DNA from: Hyparrhenia diplandra
Taxonomy: Eukaryota > Streptophyta > Magnoliopsida > Poales > Poaceae
Length of the DNA stretch: 64,000 nt
Assembly: GCA_015847255.1 (NCBI GenBank)
Contig: JADLZK010002652.1
Span: 434,001-498,000, forward strand
Reading direction: 5' to 3'
The translations under genes were made by a program, and so were the position numbers. A model generated the notes under the pieces. That model was not told the DNA's origin, searched no databases, and worked only from the letters and a program-made list of their open reading frames with translations. How positions within the stretch are numbered: position 1 is the stretch's first letter; every line of letters starts with the position of its first letter. Positions 33,557-45,076 of this stretch are shown one piece after another.

Positions 33557-34530
33557 ATGTCTAACCCCGTCCGCACCGTCTTCACTACTAGTTCACTCCT
33601 CTCCACTCGCTTCCAATCCTCGTTATCCCCACAACGCGCACCGCCGCCACTCGCCCGCCCGCCGCCCTCGCCGCCCTCGCTCCCCACCCCCCGCGATGAA
33701 GAAGGAGAAGAAGGCGATGGCGGCAGATCCCATGACGACGTGCTTGCCATTGCGGTACCGCCGGAGGACCCTACCGAGCAGAGATCCTCAGCCACGCTCC
33801 AGCCAGAAGGAACAAGTTGCCGATGCAATGTACATGGAGCTTTGTCACGCCCGCGGCAAGTTCTAGCAAAGACACCGACACCAAGGAGGCGATCCGCTCT
33901 GGTCGCCTCCGCCGCATTCGCCTCGCCGGGTTGCCCCCGCCGAAACAAAGAGTTCCCCGAGAGCTCGCGCCGGGCGCTCAAGGCCGAGCATCCGAGGCCA
34001 TATGCTACGGGGGGGATGGTGAAGATGACGGCGGCGCCATGGGATCCCAAGGGCGGAGTTTCCTCAGAGAGCCGCTTAATGCCGGGACTCCGGCGCGCTT
34101 ACTTCTTGGCGATGCCGCTGCACCCGGTCGAAACCCCACGGACCAAGAAGCGCCGGCGCCGCCCATGGAATCGCGGCGCCCGCAACCTAACGGCCGGTGG
34201 GCGAACCATCTCCCCGAAAGCCCATATTTGGGCCCAGCGGACCCCTCAACACGATTGTGTGCCTCAACCCAACCTTGATTCATGTCCCTACTTGCTTCAA
34301 CGGTGTAGAGCTACGCTCGCCGACGACTCCCACGCCTGTGTACGCCGGAAGAATGCATGTCCCACGAGGGTGAGGAGCGACGCCGTCCGGCACGCCTCCG
34401 CCTGCCGCTCCGCTTTTGGGTTCATACTCTTGCCGCTCAAATTGAGCAGCTTAGCGGTATACGCCTTCATGAGGATGTGCAACATGTCCCTAAAGTAGCT
34501 TTATTTGGTTTTTGTTGTCATATTGTTGTG
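33557..34530 (+). pseudogene. Unknown gene fragment, copy 2
   Basis: Homologous to copy 1: the exon with DTDTKEAIRSGRLRRIRL (after 33,866), MVKMTAAPWDPKG (near 34,015) and the same 3' end (AACATGTCCCTAAAGTAGCT). A 313-codon frame spans 33,557-34,498, but its composition (Pro/Ser/Arg) suggests GC-driven openness. The frame shared with copy 1 shifts between blocks. The product is unknown. Confidence 0.45.
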
Positions 34531-34689
34531 TAAACATCGGTTTCGCTTTTAGTTTGGAACATGTGTTTATTTCCTCTCGTTGAGCTGTAATATAATTATT
34601 AGAAATTTAGGTGAGAGCTCGCCGAGGGTTAGCGATGAGATGCTCGCCGGCGACCATGGCGGCACGGGCGGAGTTGCGCTCCCAAGCAA

Positions 34690-35400
34690 TGTCATCTCCG
34701 ATGGGAACTATTAAAGTTTTGGTTGTGTGCATGCCATCTCCCGACATTAATGATGTTGTTAGTCTTCTGAAAATGTTTCCCCGCCTCCGTAAGCTCTATG
34801 TGAAGGTAACTAACATTTGGATCAAAAAATTTATATGTACCTTACATTCCACATTTAGTTTCTAGCTTATATTGCTTGAAGAGATTTTTTTTTACACGCT
34901 CAAATGTAGCCGATATTTCTTGATATTTATGAATTGAATTTGTTTATGTGTAATCCGAATTATGTCTCGAATGAAAGTTCATTTAGTCAAATTGTGCAAT
35001 CGTTGTTACTATGTTTTGCAGGGTGTTCAAACTCTAGACATTTTTTGTTTGTTTCATTTGCAAGTCTCTTTGAAGGACAGTCAAAAGGGTGAAGCACCCA
35101 TTATGCCCTTGATCATATCTTGATTGTCTTCAAAGCCACCATAAGAAACTGGTAATACTGTTAGATTACAAGGGCAGAAGAGAGATGTGGAATTTGTAAA
35201 CTTTTATTACAAACACCAAAGTTCTCGAGAAAATAGAATTTTCGGACGTGGCATGCCAAATGCGATTTTGAATATGTGGATGCACGCCTAGCTTAAACCG
35301 AAACTAATGTTCAGCGCTCCAAGGACATAAAAGTAACAATTTTGCCTTGTTGTGCTCTACCTTGACCTTGTGCACATCGGGGATATGCATGATAGGAGTA
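34690..35400 (+). pseudogene. FBD F-box gene fragment, copy A
   Basis: The exon at about 34,694-34,805 (MGTIKVLVVCMPSPDINDVV, ending YVK before GTAACT) and the following FBD-like block (GQKRDVEFVNF; MPNAILNMW at about 35,250) equal exons 2 and 3 of copy C. The F-box exon is missing. FBD domains follow the LRRs in many plant F-box proteins and have no known biochemical role. The 3' part (to 35,400) resembles the 3' region of copies B and C. Confidence 0.65.
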
Positions 35401-35429
35401 CTTGCCGTGTGTGACCGAGCATTAAATTC

Positions 35430-36300
35430 GATTACACCATTAAATTTGTTTCAATTAATTCTTCAAAACAAGATATCACATGGATATACGTATTTAGATA
35501 AAATTACAAGTGGGCCCACACGATGGTAGTTGGGATAGAGTAGGACAAACTTTTTCAGGGCCAAATTCTAATTCTCCCATAGTCCTATTACTCCAAACAA
35601 TGTTTGAAATTTCGAAATACTAGCACACAAGTTGGGCGCCCTTTTACATTAACCGTGGGACCATGGTGTCCCGTGATCGAACACTCTACGCTTGCCACCT
35701 CGGATTCTTTTTATAGTGCTACTATGGGCGATTTTTCTCTCACAGTCTCTTGTCTCTTCCTTCTCCCATACTACACCTCTTCTCATACTGTACTAGTAGT
35801 ACTCTTCTCACCTCTTCTCTGTCCTGACTTTCCAAACTCATCTCAACCAAACAAGAGTAGAGAGCGGTCCGACATGGGGACCGGACCCTTTTGTCTCCAT
35901 CCCCGGTGTGTGGTGCTCTTTATCACATCCATGCAAAAGCTAGATATGGTTTTTCATGTGGTTTTTGAAGCAAAAAAGAAATACAAAAGTTTTTTTTTTT
36001 TGGTGGTTGCAGATCCGGGGTCCGTCAGGAAACACATCTTCTTTTCTTTTTGGTGGTTGCAGATCACGGGGTCCATCGCGGAAGCACATCTTCTTGGGTA
36101 AGCACCGAAATCTAGATTGTAAAGTGCATTATCCTTCCTTTCTTGAAGTGTTTTCTGAATGGATCTAAAAAGTTTTTGTGTTTGTCTTACATATCCAGGT
36201 GACTCATGCTACCTTCTACAACCACAGAGAGATCTACACGGGAGATTATTAAAGGATGAAGGAGGAGCGATGTGCAAAAAATAATGTGAGCAAAGCTTCA
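35430..36300 (+). repeat. Direct repeat, unit 1
   Basis: It matches 37,370-38,395 with indels. Shared phrases include ACAAGATATCACATGGATAT, AAGTGGGCCCACACGATGG, AAGCACATCTTCTTGGGT and GGGAGATTAT. A third, short copy of the AGGCACATCTTCTTG part lies at 38,396. Coding potential is unclear; the pyrimidine-rich CTCTTCC stretch may be a leader. Confidence 0.65.
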
Positions 36301-37369
36301 TGTTGTTCTCCTTTGATCGACACCACAGCTCCAGGGCGTAGATAGATTACTAGACGCTTTCAGATTGGTGTTTATCCCTGACCCAAGTGTTTGAGAGCCC
36401 TAAAAACTCAAAACTCAAGTTTTAATTGTTTCTCTAGAACTTACAGAGAGACCCTTTGAGTGGACTTTGATTTAGTGGGGCTCACGGCCGTAGGACTATA
36501 ATCTCCCGTGTAGGTCTCGAGCCCTAGTCATGGGCATGGCTAGCGCTTAAGACCCGCGCTGAGATTATAATCCCGCCGCAAGCTCCTGGAGGGTGTTGTC
36601 GTCCCTACTTGAGTCTGGACCCGAGGGACGTCCATATATGTCTTTGTAGCTTAGGTCTTGCTTCCTCTCTTTGACAATATTCGCTTGCTCTTGCTTCATC
36701 TTGTTTCAGCTTGTTATGTCTCACGGAATACTATTAAATCAGCCAAAATCAGCGCTAGCAAAAAAAAACCTGTTATCCGTAATGTTGTTATATTATCAAA
36801 AAATTGTTCAAATTTGGAATGCTCGGCTCTCCAAGAATTTGTATCGAACCTATATTGCTAGTTTGTGCATTGTGGCTCAACAAACGAATTCAGCTTGATT
36901 TGTTCCGTAAAGAGGCAAATTTTGGCCTTGTATTGAAACACTCACCTCATTCTCTCTCGATCGATCGAACAGGCATGTGAAATGAATACGTGACCCGTGA
37001 TGTACAGTACACCTACTGTACACAGGTGTTCAGGCAGGCATGTCATGATTACGATTCTACAGACCCATGCTGGAAAAAAACGAGTCTGTAGGATGGTGCA
37101 GATGACACTGCGAGGATGGACGGAACGACGAGTTTTTTATACTACTACTGTATTTCCCAAAAAAGTTTTGACCAAAACCTTTTCCAACAATACTACGAGG
37201 ACTCGCGCGGCCGGCAGAGGCAGAGCCGGCCGGCCGTGGCAACGTGAACGCTTCGGTTCCTTGTCGCAAGCGTTATAGATGAGAGAGAGAGAAAATGGCC
37301 ACCGACGGGGCCCCACAATCTAAAATACCTAAAAAATGTTTTAACTGAGAAACCAAAAATCTAAATTAA
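36301..37369. other. Unassigned CACTA-internal sequence
   Basis: No frame longer than about 90 codons and no known domain was seen. It contains GTACAGTACACCTACTGTAC, a partly self-complementary stretch near 37,000, and a GGCCGGC-rich patch near 37,210. It separates the two copies of the direct repeat. Confidence 0.3.
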
Positions 37370-38395
37370 ATTCCGATTACACCATTAAATTTTTTTCAAT
37401 TAATTCTTCAAAACAAGATATCACATGGATATATTTAGATAAAATTACAAGTGGGCCCACACGATGGTAGTTGGGATAGAGTCGGACAAACTTTTTTCAG
37501 GGCCAAATTCCTAATTCTCCCATAGTCCTATTACTACTCCAAACAATGTTTGAAAATTTTGAAATAGACATAAATTACATGTCGCCCTTTTACATTAACC
37601 GTGGGACCATGGTGTCTCGTGATCCAACACTCTACAAAGTTGCCACCTCGGGTTCCTTATAGTGCTATGGGTAGTTTTCTCTCGCACCCTCGTCTCTTCC
37701 TTCTCCCATACACCTCTTCTCATACTGTACTAGAAGTACTCTTCTCACCTCTTCTCCGTCACAGGGGACTGCCTCGCCTTCGCCTTCATCTCCATCCGGG
37801 CGGGGTGCACCTCTTTATCACATCCATGCACTGGATATGGTTTTTCATGTGGTTCTAGAAACAAAGAAATACGAAGTTTTTTTCCTTTTTTGGTGGTTGC
37901 AGATCGGGGGTCCATCGCGGGGGCCTCCGGGCGGCGGCTACGGGCGCGAGGTTGCGCCATCGCCTTGACTTCGACCGGGGATCCCGACCGGCGTGGGAGC
38001 TGGGCGGTGAACGAGGCGTTTATCGCGGCATTCGACAGATTGCCGACGCCGTCGTATGTGAAGTTTCGGCCGCTCTGATCTCCGGGTGTTTTGTTCGGAG
38101 GCTGAAAAAATGTCGCAAGAGAAGCACATCTTCTTGGGTGAGCACCGAACTCTAGATTGTAAAGTGCATTATCCTTCCTTTCTTTAAAGGTTTTTTGAAT
38201 GGCTCTAAAAAGGTCTTTTGTTGTCTTGCATATCTGTGTGTCTCATGCTATCTAGCTTGTACAACATTGCTCAATAATTTTGTTGTCTTAAATACCTTTT
38301 CCCGATTGATCCTAGGTACAAACCCGAAGACCCACGCGGGAGATTATAAAAGGATGGGGAGTCCCAAGAAGCACAAGCAGATCTAGCGTTCTTTC
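37370..38395 (+). repeat. Direct repeat, unit 2
   Basis: Partner of 35,430-36,300. It contains an extra GC-rich block at 37,905-38,100 with a short frame (VNEAFIAAFDRLPTPSYVKF) that has no counterpart in unit 1. I cannot identify it. Confidence 0.6.
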
Positions 38396-39285
38396 AAGGC
38401 ACATCTTCTTGCGTAAACGCCGAATCTAATCCCAAAGTGCATTTCATTTTTCACTAACTAAACCAATCTCAGATCTACAAACTTCCCACTCTAGCAAACT
38501 TGCATCAGAGCCCCGAGAGTGAAACTAAATTATATTTCCACCCTTCCTTTACCTCTTCTCGCCGGTTACGTTCCCATGTACGACGGATGGGCCGCCCAAG
38601 AACTACCTCTTCTCGTTGGCCAGTTTTTTTTTTTTCGTTTGCAAAAATCCAAGGATGGCAAACTAGTTTAGCAAACTCTTCGATATGCTGCCATTTTTTA
38701 TGTTAATTGTACACATGAAGCTGCTAGGAAGTAATGGTTTAGCAGCCCCTGTCATAGTCATATCTTATTGGCTACTCTATTTTTCGAGTGGAGAAAATCA
38801 AAAAAACGGAGGAAAAACTCGCCCTCGTCCATTGGAGATGCCACCCTTACCGCCTTTGAGTTGTCGCTTCATCTCTTCCAATATAATTGCAAACATAGAC
38901 CTTTTTTTCTTGTACCTTCATCTTCAGCTGTATACAATTCCCTCGTGCACCATATCATAAATTCCATCATCATGGCCATCTTCTTCATCCACATTCATGC
39001 CAAGATCATCATTGATACTAGTCTGGTTAATCAGCAAGGCCCTCATTTTCATATAGTATAACCTCCAATGGTTCCCCATGATGTATCCACCTAGTGTAAG
39101 TGCTAGCCATTCCACTAATATACAAGTGTAAGTGATTACTTTGGTTGTGTGAATGCTAGTGTTGTCAAGCAAGACCGGAATGGAAGTGTCATTCAAGTTT
39201 TTATTTTTATTTGAGCCCTACTACGGTAGTTCTTTTATTCCACACTCGGTTCAAAAGCTAATAATTTCTGTATATCAAGAGGATG
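38396..39285. other. Unassigned CACTA-internal sequence
   Basis: Short frames only. A block at 39,130-39,215 (GTGATTACTTTGGTTGTGTG) repeats part of the FBD 3' region found at 39,795 and 43,100. Otherwise nothing was recognised. Confidence 0.3.
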
Positions 39286-39289
39286 ATGT

Positions 39290-40018
39290 GCTATATATCT
39301 CCTAAAGTTCTGGAGAAAATAGAATTTTGGACAGAGCATGCCATTCTGAATATGTGGATGAACAACAAGCAAAACTGAAACTAGAGGTCAGCGCTTCCAA
39401 GGACATAAAAGTAACATTTTTGCCTTGTGGCGGTCTCTACCTTGACATTGTGCACATCGGGGATATGCATGATAGGAGTATTGTTGATCTTTATGAGCAT
39501 GCGTTGTGTGTGACCGAAAGCATTACGACCAACATTTTTGTAAACTCGTGGTCGTATTTTGTACATTGTCGAGCTTACAATGGATGGAACTTCTACTCAT
39601 GAACGTCTAGCTTGTCATCTTTTTTCTTTTGTCATATTTTTAAAAATTGAGATGCCGACTTCATAAGACTAATGACAGAGCTTGTTTGTTTGTGGCACTC
39701 GCCGCATTTCCGCGGTTGATAGTGCGATTTTATGGTTTATTGAAACTTTGCCGTCAAGATGACTGCCTTGTGGTTTGGAACTGATTTCTTTGTTTACACA
39801 CATCCGTAGTGATTACTTTGGTTGTGTGAAGGCTAGTGTTGTCAATGCATTCTCGCGTGTGCGGATTGAGCTTTATCATGCCAATGAAGCAAGACTGAAT
39901 GGAAGGGTTATTCGAAGGTTTTTTTTCCCCCACACTCGAGGACAAGCACCGCAAAACCGAGGCTACCTATCTTTGAATTTGCGGATGCTTGTGGATTGGA
40001 TTACAATGAAATGAAATG
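39290..40018 (+). pseudogene. FBD F-box gene fragment, copy B
   Basis: It begins with KVLEKIEF-like and AILNMWMN sequence (39,305-39,370), the end of the FBD exon. It then carries the same downstream region as copy C (GGATATGCATGATAGGAGTA; YFGCVKASVVNAF at 39,800). The F-box and LRR parts are absent. It lies 1 kb upstream of copy C in the same orientation, so it is a local duplicate. Confidence 0.6.
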
Positions 40019-40099
40019 AATGGTACGTAGTAGTTCTCTAGCCACCGTTTTGGCATAGTTCACTTTTCTTCATCTCGTTACGGTTTCGAACGTGATTTG

Positions 40100-40440
40100 A
40101 GGATTGTGATTTGTTTTTTTGTTGACACGATCTCATCCGGACCCCGCATCTAATTGTTTCTTGCATATATATATATATGTAGTGCCCGGAGGTGGTGGTT
40201 GTGAAACCCATCATGCGGAAGCTCGGGAAGTTTCGGGGCTATTGAGGATCTCAACAAAGGGAAGGCCGAGAAGGAGAGGCTCTCGATGCAAAGGCTCGAT
40301 CAAGTCTTCCGGACCGCCGTTGAGTCTATTTGCTGAGTACGCACGCGTGAATGAAGAATTAAAAGGCCGAGAAGGTACCGTGGTCGGGACCGGGTGTAGG
40401 GTGCCATTCGCCCAATGTCGACACCACACTAATTAATGTG
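40100..40440 (+). pseudogene. Unidentified exon-like fragment
   Basis: The frames contain KGKAEKERLSMQRLDQVF, a charged helical stretch, interrupted by stops. No family was recognised. It follows a TATATATATA microsatellite at 40,166. The stretch from 40,440 to 40,990 holds no gene I can support. Confidence 0.3.
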
Positions 40441-40996
40441 ATCGATCTTATCTTTGTCTTGACTTACTTTTGGTGATGATGTACTATCTAGCAAGCTAGT
40501 ATTAAAAGTATGTGTGATGATCGATGCAAACTCGATGACCGCTTGCTCAATTTGATAAAATATATGATGCTAGTAGCTTGTTCGCACAAATTGTTGACCA
40601 CACATACATATGCTTCAGACCCGTCTTTGGATACAAAGCGATCAGAAAATACGTATATATTATTATATTGAACTTGTTGCCCGTGGGACCATCTTGTCGC
40701 GGTTCCGCATCCCAACTCCACTCGCTCGCGTGGGGAATGGACGAACAATACCGACGGCCTGTTGTGAATTATTCAGTGCCTAGGCCAACTTGGGCTGTGC
40801 ATTCTTAGCCCGGAGGCCTACGCTGCTTAAGAATCAGACGACCTTAGCGGTCCGATCAAATCGGACGGCCACGTTCGTTGATGTTGCAAAAATATCGCCG
40901 CCACCGCCGGCTTCTACCGCATGAGAAACCTAGTCTTGTACTACTAGAGCTGTCAAGAAAGAAACGTGCAACGTTTCGCAAATAGATAGATCCAGT

Positions 40997-41677
40997 ATGA
41001 AGAAACCTAGGTTCGCCGGAAATGGCGAGTCATCCGGCCAGATCCATCAAAACCAGCTTCAAACCCTGCCCGCTAGCTCCGATCTTATCAGCAACCTCCC
41101 AGACGACATTCTCACCACCATCATCTCCCTCCTACCAGCCGACAGCGGCGCCAGGACGCAAGTATTATCCACCCGATGGCGCCCCCTATGGCGGAACTCT
41201 CCGCTCAACCTCTGCGATGACGACATCAAGCTCATCAAGCGCAAGCGCCAGCCTATATTTGACGCCGTACTGATCGTATCTCGGATCATCTCCAATCATT
41301 CGGGTAATTTCCGCCGGCTGTGCCTTGGTTGTCAAAGCATAGACGACATCTATCCGGATCTACAGGTCTGGCTTCAATCCCCTAAATCTAAGAGCCTTGA
41401 GCATCTCGAGCTTTGGAACGCATTCACATATCTGGTGCCGGAGCCGCCGCCCCAATTTCTGTTATCCTCCTCCCTTTGCGCTCTCACCATCGCGGATGAT
41501 AGACCTGGACCTAGACTACACCATGAGTACGCCAAGTTTCCCGGTGCTAATTTAGATAGTTTACATTTCGCCAATATGAAAGAGCTTACCATCGAGCACA
41601 TGGCTATCGGGGACACAATGCTCCATACGCTTCTCTCCAAATGCCCTATACTACAGAGTTTGGTAATGCGCCCGTAA
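40997..41677 (+). CDS. F-box/LRR (FBD-type) protein, F-box exon, copy C
   Basis: The 226-codon frame starts MKKPRFAGNGES. Residues of about 28-72 form the F-box: DLISNLPDDILTTIISLLP, then RTQVLSTRWRPLWRNSPLNL, with the usual Leu-Pro-Asp and Ser-Arg-Trp-Arg-pattern positions. LRR-like sequence follows (LEHLELWNAF, MKELTIEHM, LLSKCPILQSL). F-box proteins recruit substrates to SCF ubiquitin ligases. The frame ends by a shift near 41,668, and the continuation ITNCTLRSFGLSDEDY is in another frame. CAG and CTG are normally frequent here, unlike in neighbouring repeats. It lies inside the CACTA element, so it is probably captured. Confidence 0.8.
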   Translation: MKKPRFAGNGESSGQIHQNQLQTLPASSDLISNLPDDILTTIISLLPADSGARTQVLSTRWRPLWRNSPLNLCDDDIKLIKRKRQPIFDAVLIVSRIISNHSGNFRRLCLGCQSIDDIYPDLQVWLQSPKSKSLEHLELWNAFTYLVPEPPPQFLLSSSLCALTIADDRPGPRLHHEYAKFPGANLDSLHFANMKELTIEHMAIGDTMLHTLLSKCPILQSLVMRP

Positions 41678-41960
41678 ATGTCGGTCTTTCTTGCATCCGC
41701 ATAACTAATTGTACACTTAGATCGTTTGGTCTTTCCGACGAAGATTATTCTGAGTCCGAGCAAATTCTCAAAGAAGTGGTGATTGAGGATGCTCCTCTTT
41801 TAGAAAAGCTATTCATTGAATGCCACCATTACTCTGTCCCCCCGACTTACATTGAGCCGTAGTCTCGGGGTGAACGTTCGCGATCCAAATGGCTCCAAAG
41901 CTTCGGTTCTTGGGGGCCCCGAATTCGCCCTACGACATTTGAGTTTGGTATTTGTAAGGT
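41668..41960 (+). pseudogene. LRR continuation of the F-box gene, copy C
   Basis: After a frameshift the sequence reads LSCIRITNCTLRSFGL and VVIEDAPLLEKLF, typical of the LRR/FBD family's Cys-rich turns and Asp-Ala-Pro-x-Leu-Glu motif. A further shift precedes VNVRDPNGS and the exon end near 41,953. With frames restored this would join the F-box exon directly. Confidence 0.75.
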
Positions 41961-42045
41961 GTGTAGTGTGTAAGTTCACCATGCCGTTATTTGATTTACT
42001 TTATTATTTATACATTATGTCAATACGTATAACCAAAGTTTTGTT

Positions 42046-42185
42046 TTGCGGATGTCTATACCTTTGGCATTCCCATATCCGATGGGAGCTATTAAAGTTT
42101 TGGTTGTGTGCGTGCCATCTCCCGACATTAATGATGTTGTTAGTCTTTCAAATGTTTCCCGCCTCCAAAAGCTCTATGTGAAGGT
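42046..42185 (+). pseudogene. Second exon of the FBD gene, copy C
   Basis: It reads PLAFPYPMGAIKVLVVCV and KLYVK followed by GTAACT, a splice donor. The acceptor position reads TTTTGCGG where TTTTGCAGG would be expected. Copy A at 34,694 has the same exon, so copy A and copy C share the gene structure. Confidence 0.65.
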
Positions 42186-42435
42186 AACTAACATTTGGAT
42201 AAAAATTTATATGTACCTTGCATTCCACATTTAGTTTCTAGCTTATATTGCTTGATGAGATTTTTTACACGCTCAAATGTAGCCGATATTTCTTGATATT
42301 TATGAATTGAATTTGTTTATGTGTAATCCGAATTATGTCTGAATAAAAGTTCATTTAGTCAAGTTGTGCAATCGTAGTCACTACGCTTTTTGCGGTGTTC
42401 ACTCTCCGCACATTTTTTGTTTGTTTCATTCGCAG

Positions 42436-43330
42436 GTCTCTTTGAAGGCCAGTCAAAAGGGTGAAGCACCATTATGCCCTTGATCATCTTGATTGTCTTC
42501 AAAGCCACCTTAAGAAACCTGTATCTTGTTAGATTACAAGGACAGAAGAGAGATGCGGAATTTGTCAACTTCTTTATTACAAACGCCAAAGTTCTCGGGA
42601 GAAAATAGAATTTCGGACAGACGTGCCAAATGCGATTTTGAATATGTGGATCGACACCTAGCTTAAATCGAAACTAATGTTCAGCGCTTCTAAGGACATA
42701 AAAGTAGCATTTTTGCCTTGTGCCGGTCTCTACCTTGACCTTGTGCACATCGGGATATGCATGATAGGAGTATTGTTGATCTTTATGAGCATGCGTTGTG
42801 TGTGACCGAGCATTATGACCAACATTGCTTGTAAACTCTTTGTGTCGTATATTGTACATTGTTGAGAGTTTACACTCGGATGGAACTTCATTCTACTCAT
42901 GAACGTCTAGCTTGTCATCTTTTTCTTTTGTCATATTTTAAAAATTGAGATGCCGACTCCATAAGACTAATGACGTAACTTGTTTGTTTATTGTGGCACT
43001 CGCTACACCGGTTGATAGTGCGCTTTTATGGTTTATTGAAACTTTGCCGCCAAGATGACCGCCCGCTTTGGAACCGATTTCTTTGTGTCCACATCCGTAG
43101 TGATTACTTTGGTTGTGTGAAGGCTAGTGTTGTCGATGCATTTCGCGCGGTGCGGATTGAGCTTTATCATGGCAATGAAGCAAGACTAGAATGGAAGGGT
43201 CATTCGGAAGTTTTTTTCCCCCACACTCGAGGAGAAGCACCGCAAAAACCGAGGCTACCTATGCTGAATTGCAGATGCTTATGGATTGATTACAATGAAA
43301 TGAAGCAAGGCGTAAAAGCCTCGTCTTTGT
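42436..43330 (+). pseudogene. FBD exon and 3' region, copy C
   Basis: It starts after CATTCGCAG. The FBD signature appears over shifted frames: LLDYKGQ-like, EFVNFF, KVLGRK/KVLEK and PNAILNMWID, then KDIKVAFLPC. The region 43,095-43,265 encodes YFGCVKASVVDAFRAVRIEL, also present in copy B. Its role is unknown; it may be a further exon or a 3' UTR. Confidence 0.6.
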
Positions 43331-44090
43331 GAGTTTGTGGATGATGAGGAACAGATTTTGTTAGGCTATCCTTCCACATGGAGGATGAATTTTTGGAGCC
43401 CAACAAAGCAGCCAAACAAACCACAAGCCCAATTAGCTTGTGCAATCGTTGATCTCGGTTGGATTCAACGGTTGAGATTGCCGCTTGGGAAGCATGTATG
43501 GTGTAAGCAAAAACCCTAGCCTCCATTCAACCGAGAAACTATGCCGCCTAGATGCCGTGGACGACGTGCTTCCTCGTTCTCAAGGTTCGCCGGAGGACCT
43601 CGCTCGAGCGTAAGATCCTCCAAACCCCCGCATCCAACAGAGGAACAACTTCCAACTTGCACGGCCTGGCCGCCTCGGCCGCAGGTTCCAAGAAGCATAA
43701 TCGACACACCAAGGAGGCGATCCAAATACAAAGATATAGCAATGAGCGTAGCAAATCAATCATCAACAAAGATATAGCTGCCGCCCCGGTAGTCGCTTCT
43801 CCTCGCCCCCCCACCTCGCGGTAAAGCCGCCAAAGACCGTGAGAGAGAGACGGTGTTGAAGTATGTGGCAATGCATTATATATATATAATATGTCCGCAG
43901 CAGTTGTTATAACCCTCACGCAGCCGAAAACGGCCAAATTGTTATACCACACAAGAGAACGGGCCTAACATGTGTCCAAATTCGTGCCCAAAGGGAAGGC
44001 CGCTTCGCCGGAGCGGCGGAGGCCCGCTCAAAACCGGATGCGTGCCCACCAAATTCACCGGGGTACGTGACGCTGTCAACATCCATCGCC
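43331..44090 (+). pseudogene. Unknown gene fragment, copy 3, and spacer
   Basis: The part at 43,540-43,740 repeats the first exon of the unknown gene (GACGACGTGCTTCC, CGCCGGAGGACC, ACCAAGGAGGCGATCC as in 33,735-33,895). The later exons are absent. A TATATATATAATA microsatellite lies at 43,877. The remaining bases to 44,090 show nothing recognisable. Confidence 0.45.
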
Positions 44091-44099
44091 TCTAGCAAA

Positions 44100-45076
44100 G
44101 ATTCGCATCGTAAGACTGAGACAAATACGCGCTACGGCACCGCCGAAGCGGCTCACCATTGACATGTGTCTCCAACGCTGGGACACTGCCGACTCCGGCA
44201 AAGAACGACGCATCGTAACATGCGACTACATGTGCACGCGCACCTCCCGGCTGCGCCTCGCATCGATACGCGGTGTCCGCAATACCAAAGCAAACAAAGA
44301 CATATCCGTAGGCTGGCCACACGCCCAGCAAATTACCGCGCCGCGGGTAGTGGCTGGCGGTATTACGTACGCATACCCGCAAACACATCTCATCTGAAAC
44401 TATACGCCGCTGGGCTGGCAGTGGGTACGACATGCACGTACACCGCTAACACAACTCGCTTGAAAATAAACGCGCGGTCGGATTGGTTGCGACATGTACG
44501 CACACCGTAACACAACTCGCCCGAAAAATAAACGCGCGACTTTAATTTACGCGGGTCGCTATGCACTTTGTATGTTCCAAACGCCTAAGATTCGCGTATG
44601 CGCCCCATCGCGTGTCAAGCAACACGGATGGTTCTCTACCACGCGAAGTCCGCGGATCCCACACGCGCCCAGAATACTCGTGAACGGCATCGACACGGCA
44701 AGACCGAAAAAGGTGTCCGTGAAGCAAAACGCTGGCCTCAATTAGGGGGTTGCATCCACAAATGATCGGTCTCAAAATGCGCCGCGGATCAAACGCGCGG
44801 TCCGAGATACGCTGAATTTTGCGCACACCCGGTTTTAAAAGCGTCCGCCTTGGCCGCTGCCGTGCCTGGGGGCGACGACAAAAACGCCGCCTAGATTAAG
44901 AAAAACAGACGCTAAGAGCATGAACGCTGTTCGTAATGACCTTCTATTACAGACGCGCTTTTGGTCCCCGTGGGGACCATCCACGCTTATTACGGACGCC
45001 ATTCAACCCGCCAAGGTAATGTCACAACACGTGACGCCGTTATTAGCGACGCCTACGGGCTCACTGGCGATTATGT
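44100..45076. repeat. CACTA right subterminal region
   Basis: This CpG-rich noncoding block has short repeats such as ATTACAGACGCGC (44,946), TTATTACGGACGCC (44,989), GTGACGCCGTTATTAGCGACGCC, and CGCGCAC/GCGCGGTC words. The mirror motif CGTCTGTARTA is present at the left end. Overlapping ORFs on both strands are low-complexity by-products. Confidence 0.6.

Noticed and set aside
33557..34498. 313-codon ORF as an intact gene
   Set aside because: The frame is Pro/Ser/Arg-rich, and the frame conserved with copy 1 changes along it, so openness is due to composition.
40488..40808. ORFs upstream of the F-box exon
   Set aside because: No domain and no conservation in copies A or B; likely the promoter region of the captured gene.
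44092..44826. Several ORFs of 60-114 codons near the right end of the CACTA element
   Set aside because: The region consists of short CpG-rich subterminal repeats; ORFs occur in all frames and none has a recognisable motif.
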